A stretch of DNA of 64,000 nt from Paraburkholderia aromaticivorans (GCF_002278075.1 NZ_CP022989.1:2046001-2110000), one strand, 5' to 3'; shown: positions 1 to 9,172, counted from the first letter of the stretch. The notes: generated by a model not told the origin, from the sequence alone. Numbers and translations: made by a program.

Positions 1-392
1 TCGAGAACGGCAACACGGTGAACCTGTCCTGGAACTACGACGCCGCGAATGCGCTGGCTGTCACGCAGTCGAGCGTCGCGGGCACGTGGGCGCAGACCGG
101 GTCGTCGTTGACCATTGCAAGCGACGGCACGCTAAGCGGCACCCTCAGCAACTGCCCGGTGTCCGGCACGTTGCTGCTCGCCACGCCGTCGTCGGCGAAG
201 AACCTTTATACGTTGAACGTCACCGGTACGACGGCGTCCTGTACGCTGAAATCCGGCGCGACCTACACCGGCAATGCGGCGATTACGTTCCTGCCGATCA
301 CGGGGAGCAACCTGTACGTCCGCACGATTTTCTTCATGATCAAGACCGTGACCAACACGACGGTCGCCTACGGTCAGTTGACGAAGCAATAA
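1..392 (+). CDS. C-terminal part of a secreted or lipoprotein-like protein of unknown function
   Basis: The frame is open from base 3 with no stop before it, so the gene starts left of the window; the GTG at 18 is probably an internal valine. About 130 residues are visible, rich in Thr, Ser, Gly and Asn, with alternating hydrophobic residues that suggest beta structure and two cysteines that could pair. This resembles the extracytoplasmic part of small Burkholderia lipoproteins, but the N-terminus that would show a signal peptide or lipobox is missing. I do not recognise a named family. The stop at 392 is followed by a GC-rich hairpin and the convergent yggT gene. Confidence 0.6.
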   Translation, partial: ENGNTVNLSWNYDAANALAVTQSSVAGTWAQTGSSLTIASDGTLSGTLSNCPVSGTLLLATPSSAKNLYTLNVTGTTASCTLKSGATYTGNAAITFLPITGSNLYVRTIFFMIKTVTNTTVAYGQLTKQ

Positions 393-408
393 GCGGAGCA
401 TGAAGCGA

Positions 409-441
409 AGCCGCCGCCGCCTTTCCAGGCAGGCGGCGGCT
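409..441. terminator. GC-rich hairpin between convergent genes
   Basis: A 10-bp GC-rich stem (409-418 with 432-441) is extended by a further 4 bp around a TTCC loop, with one bulged A. It lies between the convergent stops at 392 and 466. There is no T-run on either side, so intrinsic termination is only possible. Confidence 0.35.
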
Positions 442-465
442 GAATCGAGCTTGCAACCGGTGGCT

Positions 466-1029
466 TTAGATCACGAAGTAAGTCAGCTGAACCGCCGCGC
501 GGGTGACCACCATCAGCAGCACCTGCACGATCACGAACAGCAGGATCGGCGAGAGGTCGATGCCGCCGAGTTGCGGCACCACGCGGCGCAGCGGATTCAG
601 AAACGGCGCCGTCAACTGGTACAGAATCGGCATGGCCGGCGAACGTGGATTGAGCCACGACAGCAGCGCCATCAGGATCGTCATCCAGATGATCAGATTC
701 AGTGCCCACTTGATCAGCGTCAGCACCGCGACGATCAGCAGCGTCGGCAACAGCGTGAGCGGATCGGCGCCGGTCAGGACCACCATCAGCACCACATACA
801 CGATGGCCGCAAGCAGGGCCGCGACGAGGCTCGCCCAGTCGATCTTGCGCGTGCTAGGCAGGATATGCCGCAACGGCAGCACGATCCAGTTGGTGGCTTG
901 CAGCACCGCGTTCGTGACGGGGTTGTAGGGCGGCATGCGCACGACCTGCAGCCATGCGCGCAACAGCAGTGCGGCGCCGAACAGCGTGAAGACGGTATTG
1001 AGCAGAAAACGGGCGATATCGCCAAACAT
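466..1029 (-). CDS. YggT family integral membrane protein
   Basis: A 187-residue protein with two similar halves, each a pair of hydrophobic segments joined by a short polar stretch with conserved Asn-Pro and Leu-Arg/Pro residues (residues about 10-60 and 105-180). This duplicated layout is the hallmark of the YggT family of inner-membrane proteins. The family often sits beside proC-like genes; here a ProC-like DUF2520 gene lies about 630 bp upstream on the same strand. Biochemical function is not established; links to osmotic tolerance or to division have been proposed in some bacteria. The start ATG gives the usual family length. Confidence 0.9.
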   Translation of the reverse strand: MFGDIARFLLNTVFTLFGAALLLRAWLQVVRMPPYNPVTNAVLQATNWIVLPLRHILPSTRKIDWASLVAALLAAIVYVVLMVVLTGADPLTLLPTLLIVAVLTLIKWALNLIIWMTILMALLSWLNPRSPAMPILYQLTAPFLNPLRRVVPQLGGIDLSPILLFVIVQVLLMVVTRAAVQLTYFVI

Positions 1030-1261
1030 CTCGTGTCCTTATCCTTCGTATGACGGCCGCCGATCGGCCGCAGGGCGCCGGCGCTGTCCGATCGGCGCGC
1101 CGGCGGTTTGATCTGGTTTGCCCGCGCCCTTCCGCGGTAGGGCGCGTGATACGTCGTCTCTAGCGGCCAGGCTGTGCTGCGATGCTGGGCGGCTCGCAGG
1201 TTCACGTTCGACGACGCTGACCGCCATTAGAGGCCGTCATTCGTCCCGCTTCCGCTGGGCA

Positions 1262-1582
1262 TCACACGGAAATCTTGAGCTCGCTGATCAGAATCGTGCC
1301 ATTGCCGCCGTCGGTGTAGTTGGGGATGTCGGCCATCAGTTGCTCGGAGGCCGCTTTGAAGACTTTGTAGAAGTCGTCCGCGCTGTCGAACAGGAAGTGG
1401 CCCGCGGCGACGTACGGCGGTGGCGTTCCGGGCGGCCCGGCGTTGATCCCGACGTCGACCGACCAGCCCTTCAGGGACGGCCCGAACAGCCTCGCCGCGA
1501 GCGGCATATGCGTGACGCAGTAATAGTCCACGTCGAAGTGGCCGTTTTCCCGATACGGATAGAGGATGCTGACCTTGATCAT
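1262..1582 (-). CDS. EthD family small protein
   Basis: A 106-residue protein beginning MIKVSILYPY with the pattern FDVDYYCVTHMPL near residues 17-29, typical of the EthD fold (dimeric alpha/beta barrel). EthD was named from an ether-degradation locus, but most chromosomal relatives have no known substrate. The open frame runs much further upstream, to 2023, through sequence belonging to the neighbouring gene; the ATG at 1582 was chosen because family similarity starts exactly there. It lies downstream of, and on the same strand as, the DUF2520 gene, 77 bp apart, so the two may be cotranscribed. Confidence 0.85.
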   Translation of the reverse strand: MIKVSILYPYRENGHFDVDYYCVTHMPLAARLFGPSLKGWSVDVGINAGPPGTPPPYVAAGHFLFDSADDFYKVFKAASEQLMADIPNYTDGGNGTILISELKISV

Positions 1583-1659
1583 TGTGCGTTCTCGTCTGTT
1601 GGTCCCGATGCGCGGCGCTGGCGGATTGCGCGCGGCGCCGGACGTCACATTATCACGGC

Positions 1660-2598
1660 TTACTTGACGCTTGCACCTGCCGCGGCCTGATTCAGCGACC
1701 GGCTGAGCGATTCTTCCACGGCCCCGGAGATCGCGTCGATCGCGGTGGGCGGCGTGGCGCGGCGCTCGGCCAGTCCCACCGCGCGCCGCGTGAGCAATCC
1801 GTAGAGGGCCGCATGGTCGCCCCCGAGGCCTTCCAGCAGCGCCAACTGCTTCTGCACGACGCCCGTGTCGCCTCGCGATACCGGGCCGGCGAGCGCATTG
1901 GGCAGGCCCTTGTCGCGCGCGGTTTCGATGGTGCCGGAGAGCATCGGCAGCAGGGCGCGCAGCGCGTCGTCCTCGGCAAAGCCCAAGGTGCGCCACAGCG
2001 CGACGCACTCCGCGAGGCTGCACAGCGCGAAGCTGGCGGCGTAGTGCGCGGCGGCATGATAGAGCATTCGGCCGCCCGGCGGAATCGACAGCGGATGGCA
2101 GCGTAGCGCGACGGCCAGCGCCGTCAGCGCGTCTTTGAGCGCGCCCTCGGCTTCGATCGTCACCGAGCAGCCGGCAATGCGCTCGAGATCGGCGAGCTCG
2201 CCGCTAAACAGGTAGAGTGGATGAAAGCCGCCGACCGAGGCGCCCTGGTCGCGGGCCGGGGCGAGCAATTCGATCGGCGAGGCGCCGCTGCAATGCACGA
2301 GCGCCTTGCCGTGCGGGCCAACCGCCCCGTCCGCGTCGTACCGGAGTGTGTGCGCTGACGTACCGATGCTGTCGTCGGGAACGGCTAAAAAGACGATATC
2401 GGCGGCGTCGACCACCTGTTGAGGGTTCTCGAGTGCCGCGCAATGCTCGATCTGACTGGCGAGCCGGCTGGCCGAAGCCGCCGAGCGGCTGGCTACGGCC
2501 GTGACCGGGTAACCGGCCCGCGAAAAGCTCAGCGCAAGACAGCGCGCGAGCCGGCCCGCGCCGACGAAACCGAGTCGCGGCAGAGAGGACTGGGACAT
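1660..2598 (-). CDS. Rossmann-fold / DUF2520 domain protein (ProC-like oxidoreductase)
   Basis: A 312-residue protein with an N-terminal NAD(P)-binding motif GAGRLA (residues 13-18), a variable middle containing FLAVPDDSI and HCSGA, and a C-terminal all-helical region typical of DUF2520. The arrangement resembles F420/NADP-dependent oxidoreductases and ketopantoate or pyrroline-5-carboxylate reductases; the substrate is unknown. The start at 2598 has a GGAG box nine bases upstream and removes 44 non-conserved residues from the longer open frame. Conservation of this gene next to a YggT gene parallels the common proC-yggT pairing, but a ProC role is not shown. Confidence 0.85.
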   Translation of the reverse strand: MSQSSLPRLGFVGAGRLARCLALSFSRAGYPVTAVASRSAASASRLASQIEHCAALENPQQVVDAADIVFLAVPDDSIGTSAHTLRYDADGAVGPHGKALVHCSGASPIELLAPARDQGASVGGFHPLYLFSGELADLERIAGCSVTIEAEGALKDALTALAVALRCHPLSIPPGGRMLYHAAAHYAASFALCSLAECVALWRTLGFAEDDALRALLPMLSGTIETARDKGLPNALAGPVSRGDTGVVQKQLALLEGLGGDHAALYGLLTRRAVGLAERRATPPTAIDAISGAVEESLSRSLNQAAAGASVK

Positions 2599-2851
2599 GG
2601 GTGGCTGCTCCAGACGGAAGATTTGACCGGGAAAGCTGAAGTATCGCGCATCCTTCACGCCTGCGGCGCAGCGTGGCGGCGGTTTTGGTCTGATCAGTGC
2701 GTCCGCGATATGGCGCGTTCCGCCTGTCATCCGGCGCCGTGCGCCCCACGGGCTTGAAAACTGCTCACAATTGCTGCACTTGCATGGTTAGACGGTTTGG
2801 CAGTTGCTGTTCTGGGTATTTCGTCTCGCAGTCAGATTCGGGAGGTTCACG

Positions 2852-3013
2852 ATGAATATTTTTTCTTACCGAAAGCACTTGCGGTTCCTGACACATGCAC
2901 AGCGCCGTCGCTGGTGGGACCAGAAAAAGCGCCTGACGCCGCGCGTGCGGATTAGCGGTGCTTATGTCCCACCTAGCGTGTCCCGCGAATTTGCCTATGT
3001 GAAGGTCGGCTGA
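2852..3013 (+). CDS. Small basic protein, unknown function (53 aa)
   Basis: Fifty-three residues starting MNIFSYRKHL, highly basic and aromatic in the first half (HAQRRRWWDQKKR) and ending in AYVKVG. The start has a strong GGAGG box six bases upstream, and a terminator follows 25 bases after the stop, so this is a compact single-gene unit. I recognise no domain. The basic, Trp-rich part could bind nucleic acid or membrane, but that is speculation. Confidence 0.7.
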   Translation: MNIFSYRKHLRFLTHAQRRRWWDQKKRLTPRVRISGAYVPPSVSREFAYVKVG

Positions 3014-3038
3014 AAAAACGCCCTTCGACGGTAAGGAG

Positions 3039-3065
3039 TGCCCGGTCCAATAGCCGGGCATTTTT
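3039..3065 (+). terminator. Intrinsic terminator of the 53-aa gene
   Basis: Perfect 7-bp stem TGCCCGG/CCGGGCA with an 8-base loop, followed directly by five Ts. Confidence 0.85.
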
Positions 3066-3387
3066 CATTTCCAGGGCTCAATTGACGCAAACGGAGCTGA
3101 GGCTAATTTGTAATCAAAGATTACTGGCAAGCCAATGACGTGCACCGTCACGGAGTCGCCGCGACGGACGGCGACCTGTCCATCCGGTGCAAACGCTGAG
3201 TTTTCAGCGCTTTGCGAAGCTCGTCCGCGACGCACTGTCTCAGGGGAAATTACGAGGCCTTGTACCGCATTGCAATTTGCAACAAATGCGAACAGCGACA
3301 CCTGATCTTTTTCGATACATTGATTTCGTGGCATGCGAGGCATGCGAAGTCGGCGATTCCCCGGTAGGGCGCGCCAGGAGAATAAAA

Positions 3388-3687
3388 GTGAAAAAGATCG
3401 TTCCGTTTGTGGTTGCCGCAGCACTCGGCCTGGGACTCGCCGGCGCCGCTGAGGCGCACGTTTCCGTCGGTATCGGCATTGGCGTTCCGATTGCGCCGGC
3501 TTATCCGGTTTATGCTGCTCCGCCGCCGGTCTATTACGCGCCTGCGCCGGTCTATGCGCCGCCGCCGGTTGTTTATGCGCCGCCGCCGGCAGTCGTAGTG
3601 GGTGGTTATTACGGCGGCTACGGCCGTCCTTATTATCACCACGGCTATTACCGCGGTTATTACGGTCACGGCTACTATCGCCGCTGA
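3388..3687 (+). CDS. Small exported Pro/Tyr/Gly-rich protein
   Basis: Start codon is GTG at 3388, with an AGGAG box seven bases upstream; the longer upstream frame has no comparable site. The 99-residue product has a clear Sec signal peptide (KK then a hydrophobic stretch ending AEA-H, cleavage near residue 23). The mature part has repeated PVYAPPP-type units (residues about 43-70) and a Gly/Tyr/His-rich tail ending GHGYYRR. Similar short exported, tyrosine-rich proteins are common in Burkholderia and have no assigned function; they are presumed periplasmic or surface-exposed. Confidence 0.8.
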   Translation: MKKIVPFVVAAALGLGLAGAAEAHVSVGIGIGVPIAPAYPVYAAPPPVYYAPAPVYAPPPVVYAPPPAVVVGGYYGGYGRPYYHHGYYRGYYGHGYYRR

Positions 3688-3840
3688 TCGCGCGCAGCTG
3701 AACAGGGCTGTATTGACGGCGTAACGCCGGCTTGATTGCCGTGTTACGCCGTTTGTGTTTTCGTTTCGCGCGCAACGTTCCAAAGCCGGGTCGAAGCTGG
3801 GAGAATGGCTGTTTCGCCACCGCTCTGGAGAGTTTCGCCG

Positions 3841-4806
3841 ATGCAAGCGCTTCCCGCTCCCACTTTCGACGACGTACTCGACGCCGCAGCGCGTCTCGAA
3901 GGCGTCGCCCACCGTACCCCCGTTCTGACTTCGAGCACGTTCAACGAACGAACCGGCGCGTCGGTGTTCTTCAAGTGCGAGAATTTTCAGCGCATGGGTG
4001 CGTTCAAGTTTCGCGGCGCCTATAACGCGATCTCGCATTTCGACGCGGAGCAACGCAAAGCCGGAGTGCTGACGTATTCCTCGGGCAACCATGCGCAGGC
4101 GATTGCGTTGTCGGCACGCCTTGCCGGCATCCGCGCGACGATCATCATGCCGCACGACGCGCCCGCGGCCAAAGTCGCGGCGACCAAGGGCTACGGCGGA
4201 GAGGTGATCACCTACGACCGCTACACCGAGAACCGCGAAGAGATCGGCCGGCGTCTCGCCGACGAACGTGGCATGACGCTGATTCCGCCGTACGACCATC
4301 CGCATGTGATCGCCGGCCAGGGCACGGCGGTGAAAGAACTCATCGACGAAACCGGCCCGCTCGACATGCTGTTCGTGTGCCTCGGCGGCGGCGGACTGAT
4401 CGGCGGCAGCGCGTTGTCCGCAGCTGCGTTGAGCCCGGCATGCACGGTGATCGGCATCGAACCGGAAGCGGGCAACGACGGCCAGCAGTCGCTGGCGCGA
4501 GGCGAGATCGTGCATATCGACACGCCGCGCACGATTGCCGACGGCGCCGCCTCCACGCATCTGGGCGACTACACGTTTGCGATCATCCGGAAGCTGGTCG
4601 CGCAGATCGAAACGGTCAGCGACGCCCAGTTGATCGAGACGATGCGCTTTTTCGCGCAGCGCATGAAGATCGTGGTCGAACCGACGGGCTGCCTCGCCGC
4701 CGCCGCGGTGCTCAACGGCATCGTGCCGGTGCGGGGCAAGCGTGTCGGCGTGCTGGTCAGCGGCGGCAACGTCGATCTGGAAAAGCTCGCGCAGTATCTC
4801 GCCTGA
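3841..4806 (+). CDS. Threonine/serine dehydratase-like PLP enzyme (threo-3-hydroxyaspartate ammonia-lyase type)
   Basis: A 321-residue fold-type II PLP enzyme. It has the PLP lysine K56 in MGAFKFRGA, the SSGNHAQA substrate loop, the glycine-rich phosphate-binding GGGGL motif near residue 180, and a C-terminal SGGN. It lacks the regulatory ACT-like domain of biosynthetic IlvA, so it is the short catabolic type: serine/threonine dehydratase, serine racemase or threo-3-hydroxyaspartate dehydratase. These cannot be separated from sequence alone. The ATG at 3841 has a GGAGAG box and fits the family length; the frame is open a further 35 codons upstream (to 3736) without support. Confidence 0.88.
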   Translation: MQALPAPTFDDVLDAAARLEGVAHRTPVLTSSTFNERTGASVFFKCENFQRMGAFKFRGAYNAISHFDAEQRKAGVLTYSSGNHAQAIALSARLAGIRATIIMPHDAPAAKVAATKGYGGEVITYDRYTENREEIGRRLADERGMTLIPPYDHPHVIAGQGTAVKELIDETGPLDMLFVCLGGGGLIGGSALSAAALSPACTVIGIEPEAGNDGQQSLARGEIVHIDTPRTIADGAASTHLGDYTFAIIRKLVAQIETVSDAQLIETMRFFAQRMKIVVEPTGCLAAAAVLNGIVPVRGKRVGVLVSGGNVDLEKLAQYLA

Positions 4807-4862
4807 TACCTCGCGTCGGCGGGCGCGGTTGCTCGCCGGACCTGGCAGGTGACGCCTGATCG

Positions 4863-4891
4863 AAAACGGCTCGCACGCCGCGAGCCGTTTT
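4863..4891. terminator. Bidirectional intrinsic terminator
   Basis: Perfect 11-bp stem with A-run on one side and T-run on the other, between the convergent dehydratase and LysE genes; it can serve both strands. Confidence 0.85.
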
Positions 4892-4895
4892 CACA

Positions 4896-5573
4896 TCAGC
4901 TTGCCGCGTGCGCGGTTTGCACGATCAGATCGCGATACCCGTTCACGATCACGCTATACGAGAAGTAAGCGAACAGTAGCGCCGACAGCACGTGGCAGGC
5001 GCGCAGCAAACCGGTGCCGGCGCGTTTGCGTCCGTGGCTGCCGAGTCCGCAGATAAAGATCGTCCAGCACAGACCGCCGAGAAAGAAGCCGCCGAGAAAT
5101 ACCGGTGCGCTCGTCACGCTCGTGGCGCCCGCTTTCGCGATCAGCGCCCCGCCCACTGCAGCAAACCAGAGAATCGCCGACGGCGACGACACCGCTAGCA
5201 AGACGCCGCGCAAAAACCCGCGCCACGCGGACAGCTGCGGTGCATGGGCGTCCGCCTCGCCGGCCACCGCCGGCGCCGTGGCCGGGTACATTGCTTCACG
5301 CGCCATCTTCCACGTCAGGAAGAGCAGGGTCGCCGCGCCGCCGATCCACACCACCCAGCGCACCGATTCGAACTGCAGCAACGCCGCCATGCCCGCGAGC
5401 GCGAGCGCCGCATAAATCAGATCGCCGATGCACGAGCCGAGGCCGAGCCAGAAGCCCGGCTTGAAGCCATGTGAGAGCGTCAGCGAAATCATGGCGACGT
5501 TCACGAGACCGATATCCAGACACAGCGACAACGACAGAAAAAATCCATCCGACATCATTGAAAAGGCATGCAT
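4896..5573 (-). CDS. LysE family amino-acid exporter
   Basis: A 225-residue inner-membrane protein with about six hydrophobic segments and the LysE/RhtB signature: an N-terminal LCLDIGLVNVAM helix, a GLGSCIGDLIYA segment, and a C-terminal GLGS..GTGLLRACHVLSALLFAY region. The family exports basic amino acids, threonine, homoserine or related compounds by proton exchange; the substrate here is unknown. It is convergent with the dehydratase, sharing the terminator, and lies 53 bp downstream of ubiD on the same strand. Confidence 0.88.
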   Translation of the reverse strand: MHAFSMMSDGFFLSLSLCLDIGLVNVAMISLTLSHGFKPGFWLGLGSCIGDLIYAALALAGMAALLQFESVRWVVWIGGAATLLFLTWKMAREAMYPATAPAVAGEADAHAPQLSAWRGFLRGVLLAVSSPSAILWFAAVGGALIAKAGATSVTSAPVFLGGFFLGGLCWTIFICGLGSHGRKRAGTGLLRACHVLSALLFAYFSYSVIVNGYRDLIVQTAHAAS

Positions 5574-5626
5574 CCGCGCAACTGCTCCGTTGGTTTCGTT
5601 ATTTCAGTCCTGTTGTACGGCCTGCC

Positions 5627-7195
5627 TTAGAGGCCCAACTCGTTCCACAAGGTGTCGATGCGCTGTTTAACCGCGTCGTCCATCACGATTGGGCGGCCCC
5701 ATTCGCGATCGGTTTCGCCGGGCCATTTGTTGGTCGCGTCGAGACCCATCTTCGATCCGAGTCCGGCGACAGGCGAGGCGAAATCCAGGTAGTCGATCGG
5801 TGTGCGATCCACCAGCACCGTGTCGCGCGCCGGATCGATACGTGTGGTGATCGCCCAGATCACCTCCTTCCAGTCGCGGATATTCACGTCCTCGTCGACC
5901 ACGACAATGAACTTCGTGTACATGAACTGCCGCAGGAAGCTCCATACCCCGAACATCACGCGTTTGGCGTGACCGGGATAGCTCTTCTTCATCTGCACGA
6001 TGGCCATGCGGTAGCTGCAGCCTTCGGGCGGCAAATAGAAGTCCGTGATCTCGGTGAACTGCTTCTGCAACAGCGGCACGAATACTTCGTTGAGCGCGAC
6101 GCCGAGTACGGCGGGCTCGTCAGGCGGTTTGCCGGTGTAGGTGGAGTGATAGATCGCGTCGCGCCGCATGGTGATGCGCTCGACCGTAAAGACGGGGAAC
6201 CACTCCTGCTCGTTGTAGTAGCCGGTGTGGTCGCCGTACGGGCCTTCGAGCGCATGCTCGTAGGCCGCCGACGCGCCCTTTACCGGACGCGGCGGCGCGC
6301 CTGCGGGAGCGGGCGAGGGCGTGCCCGCCTGCGGATAGATGAAGCCCTCCAGCACGATTTCGGCGCGCGCCGGCACCTGCAAGCCGTCGACGCCCGGCGT
6401 GAGGCACTTCGCGAGTTCCGTGCGACCGCCGCGCAGCAGGCCGGCGAACTGGTATTCGGAGAGCGTGTCGGGCACCGGCGTGACCGCGCCGAGGATGGTC
6501 GCCGGGTCTGCGCCCAGCACGACGGCCACCGGATACGGCTTGCCGGGATTCTGCAGCGCGAATTCGCGGAAATCGAGCGCGCCGCCGCGATGCGCGAGCC
6601 ATCGCATGATCAGTTTGTTGCGCCCGATCAGTTGCTGGCGATATATGCCTAAGTTTTGTCGGGGCTTATTCGGACCTTTTGTCACGGTCAGACCCCATGT
6701 AATCAGCGGGCCGGCGTCGCCCGGCCAGCAGGTCTGAATGGGCAGCTTCGCGAGGTCCACGTCGTTGCCTTCCCAGACGATTTCCTGGCAAGGCGGCGCG
6801 CTCACGGTTTTGGGCGCCATGTCCCAAACCGCCTTCGCCAGCGAGAACAGTTTGCCGGCGTCCTTCAGCCCTTTCGGCGGCTCCGGTTCCTTCAACGCGG
6901 AGAGCAGCCGGCCCACGTCGCGCAGCGACTCGAGTGCGGCACCATCGCCTTCGCCCGCTTGCGCGTCGATCCCCATGCCAAGCGCGACCCGCCGCGGGGT
7001 GCCGAACAGGTTGCCGAGCACCGGGAACCCATGCTGCGCCTTGCTCTCAAACAGCAGAGCCGGGCCGCCGGCGCGCAGCACGCGGTCGCACAGCTCGGTC
7101 ATTTCCAGGACAGGTGAGACGTTTTGTGAGATGCGGCGCAGTTCACCGATCGTCTCGAGACGGCCGACGAAATCTCGCAGGTCTTTGTATTTCAT
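5627..7195 (-). CDS. ubiD: UbiD, 4-hydroxy-3-polyprenylbenzoate decarboxylase
   Basis: A 522-residue UbiD family decarboxylase that removes the carboxyl group of the prenylated hydroxybenzoate in ubiquinone synthesis, using the prenyl-FMN cofactor made by UbiX. The N-terminus [14 protein letters not shown], the [15 protein letters not shown] region, the conserved [12 protein letters not shown] segment containing catalytic-loop residues, and the C-terminal [13 protein letters not shown] are all present. The start at 7195 was chosen because family similarity begins there; 38 upstream codons are not conserved. No UbiX gene is in the window. Confidence 0.95.
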   Translation of the reverse strand: MKYKDLRDFVGRLETIGELRRISQNVSPVLEMTELCDRVLRAGGPALLFESKAQHGFPVLGNLFGTPRRVALGMGIDAQAGEGDGAALESLRDVGRLLSALKEPEPPKGLKDAGKLFSLAKAVWDMAPKTVSAPPCQEIVWEGNDVDLAKLPIQTCWPGDAGPLITWGLTVTKGPNKPRQNLGIYRQQLIGRNKLIMRWLAHRGGALDFREFALQNPGKPYPVAVVLGADPATILGAVTPVPDTLSEYQFAGLLRGGRTELAKCLTPGVDGLQVPARAEIVLEGFIYPQAGTPSPAPAGAPPRPVKGASAAYEHALEGPYGDHTGYYNEQEWFPVFTVERITMRRDAIYHSTYTGKPPDEPAVLGVALNEVFVPLLQKQFTEITDFYLPPEGCSYRMAIVQMKKSYPGHAKRVMFGVWSFLRQFMYTKFIVVVDEDVNIRDWKEVIWAITTRIDPARDTVLVDRTPIDYLDFASPVAGLGSKMGLDATNKWPGETDREWGRPIVMDDAVKQRIDTLWNELGL

Positions 7196-7426
7196 CTGGT
7201 GCGGTTCATTGCCGCGCAAGCGGCGGGAAGGAGGGGCGCGGCAGGGTTTCGCGGCGCCAGGACGATTGTCGATTTTACCTGTGTTGGCAAGCGCACGTAG
7301 ATCGGCCAAACGGCCTCGGCGAGACGGCGGAGTCGAGATCGCCGAAAAGGCGCATGCCGCGCGGTTCTGGACGGTTTAAACACTGTTCATTATTACAATT
7401 AGTTATACATTTGCTCATCTATAGTG

Positions 7427-7455
7427 TTGACGATCTATAAAACCCTGCATAGAAT
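7427..7455 (+). promoter_or_regulatory. Sigma70-type promoter
   Basis: TTGACG (7427-7432) and TAGAAT (7450-7455) are separated by exactly 17 bases in an AT-rich patch, giving a predicted transcription start near 7462. It points toward the lytic transglycosylase gene 340 bases downstream, with a terminator in between. Confidence 0.65.
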
Positions 7456-7461
7456 CCGTCC

Positions 7462-7600
7462 ACATTGGTTGCAGGGCGTGAACCTTTTTACCACTGCCCC
7501 CGGTCCCATCAGACGCAACGCGTCACCGTTTACCGAACCCCTGCACGGTATCTGACGGTCTTACTGAAGTCCTCGCCAGCGCCAACTGACGCTGGTTTTT
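7462..7600 (+). ncRNA. Candidate small RNA or attenuated leader upstream of the lytic transglycosylase
   Basis: The predicted transcript from the promoter at 7427-7455 runs about 139 bases to a terminator made of a 6-bp stem CCAGCG/CGCTGG (7576-7581 with 7590-7595), an 8-base loop and five Ts. A second, shorter hairpin with four Ts lies at 7668-7686. No convincing reading frame is present. It could be an independent sRNA or a leader whose terminator controls the downstream gene. I do not match it to a known RNA family. The rest of the gap between 7196 and 7802 shows nothing else I can name. Confidence 0.4.
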
Positions 7601-7802
7601 CGCGTGGGAGCCACCGCCCGCATGGTTGTTCGACATGCCGCGGACCTCTATCAGGACGGCTCCCCACAAACGGTATTTGCCGTTTTCCCGACGTCGCTGC
7701 TGCCCTAACCAGACAGAGCACGCGATGTCTTGACTCTGCGAATGTGCTGTACCGCCTGTTCATCTGGCGGGGTTCGCGGATCATGCAACATGGGAGATCT
7801 GA

Positions 7803-9104
7803 ATGAACGCCTGGTTATCGTGGCGTCCCGATGAGCGTATTGCGCAAGTTGTGCGCGGTGTGCTGCGTCGCGGGACGCGAATGAGTCATCACCTGTTCAG
7901 CATTGTCGGCGGTATCGCGGTCGTGCTGACAGTCGCACTGTGGCTGATGCCGGCCCTGCGCGGCACGCTGGCCGCCAAGTTGATGCCGGTCATCTCAGCC
8001 GCCGTGCAAGCCGGGCCTGCACGTCTGCTGCAGGGCAATCCGCTGCCGGCTTTCGGACCGCCCCGTGGCGCGTCCTCCGACGACTCGCTGTCGGCCAGCT
8101 CGAACGGTTCCGATGCCGTCGGGAGTGCCAACATCGGTAGCAACGGCAACACCGGCAGCAACGGCACCACCGGCAGCAACGGCACCACCGGCAGCAACGG
8201 CAGCAACGGCACCACCGGCACCACCGGCAGCAACGGCACCACCGGCAGCAACGGCACCACCAGCCTCACTGTCAGCAACACCAGCTTCGACGGCGCATTC
8301 GACGCCACCGGCTCGACCGGTATGGGCGTCGCGGCGCTCAACGGCCTCGACCCGCGCACCATGCAAAGCGTCACCGCGCTGGCGCGGCTGATTCCGTCGC
8401 AACGCGTGTCCGCCGACGCGCGCGACGATCGCGTGCTGATCTCGACCCGCGAGCAGGACCTGGTTGCGTCCTATCTGGCTCGGCGCTATCGCGTCGCTCA
8501 GGAGCCCGTCAGCGAGCTCGTGAAGGCCGCGTTCGACACCGGCCACGAAGTCGGTCTCGATCCGCTGCTGCTGCTGTCGGTGATGGCGATCGAATCGGGT
8601 TTCAACCCGTATGCCGAGAGTGGCGTCGGCGCGCAGGGCCTGATGCAGGTCATGTCGAAGGTGCACTCGGACAAGTTCCAGTATTTCGGCGGGCAGAGCG
8701 CCGCGCTTGAGCCGGTCGCGAACATCAAGGTGGGCGCACTGGTGCTGAAGGATTGCATCGCGCGTGGCGGTTCGCTGCCGGGCGGCTTGCGCCTGTATGT
8801 CGGCTCGACTTCGCAGGACGACGGCGGCTACGGCGCCAAGGTGATGGCCGAGCGTGGCCGTCTGCGCGACGTGGCGCGTGGCCGCAAGGTGCCGATCAAC
8901 GCGCCGCAGGCGCCGGTTCTGACCGCGTCGACCAATAGCAGCTCGACTGCGTCGGCTAACAATGGCAAGCGCGTGCAGGTGACGCTCGAGGGTAGCCATC
9001 CGTTGAGCGCGGCGACTTCGGCGAAGACGCCGGTGTCCGAGCAGGACGATGCGAGCGCCAACGCGACCAAGCACGTGGCATCCGCTTCGGAGCTGGGTGC
9101 TTGA
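7803..9104 (+). CDS. Membrane-anchored lytic transglycosylase (SLT domain)
   Basis: A 433-residue protein: a short cytoplasmic N-terminus, one membrane segment (about residues 33-50), a low-complexity Asn-Gly-Thr-Ser linker of 42 residues (112-153), then a transglycosylase domain (about 220-340) with the catalytic glutamate E264 in SVMAIESGFN followed by GAQGLMQVM. Such enzymes cleave the glycan strand of peptidoglycan to 1,6-anhydro ends. The C-terminus (350-433) is Ser/Ala-rich and probably disordered. The start follows a GGGAG sequence. A terminator follows 68 bases after the stop. Confidence 0.9.
   Translation: MNAWLSWRPDERIAQVVRGVLRRGTRMSHHLFSIVGGIAVVLTVALWLMPALRGTLAAKLMPVISAAVQAGPARLLQGNPLPAFGPPRGASSDDSLSASSNGSDAVGSANIGSNGNTGSNGTTGSNGTTGSNGSNGTTGTTGSNGTTGSNGTTSLTVSNTSFDGAFDATGSTGMGVAALNGLDPRTMQSVTALARLIPSQRVSADARDDRVLISTREQDLVASYLARRYRVAQEPVSELVKAAFDTGHEVGLDPLLLLSVMAIESGFNPYAESGVGAQGLMQVMSKVHSDKFQYFGGQSAALEPVANIKVGALVLKDCIARGGSLPGGLRLYVGSTSQDDGGYGAKVMAERGRLRDVARGRKVPINAPQAPVLTASTNSSSTASANNGKRVQVTLEGSHPLSAATSAKTPVSEQDDASANATKHVASASELGA
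8136..8261 (+). repeat. In-frame tandem repeat encoding an Asn-Gly-Thr linker
   Basis: An 18-base unit GGCAGCAACGGCACCACC, plus shorter 9-base derivatives, repeats across 126 bases inside the transglycosylase gene, encoding GSNGTT units. Unit lengths are multiples of three, so copy-number changes would keep the frame and only alter linker length. Confidence 0.9.
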
Positions 9105-9172
9105 ACCTGAGCCTGAGGTTGGCCGCATAACGCTGGCGGCGCCAGTCGTCAGATGCCAGAGCGGCAAAAAAG

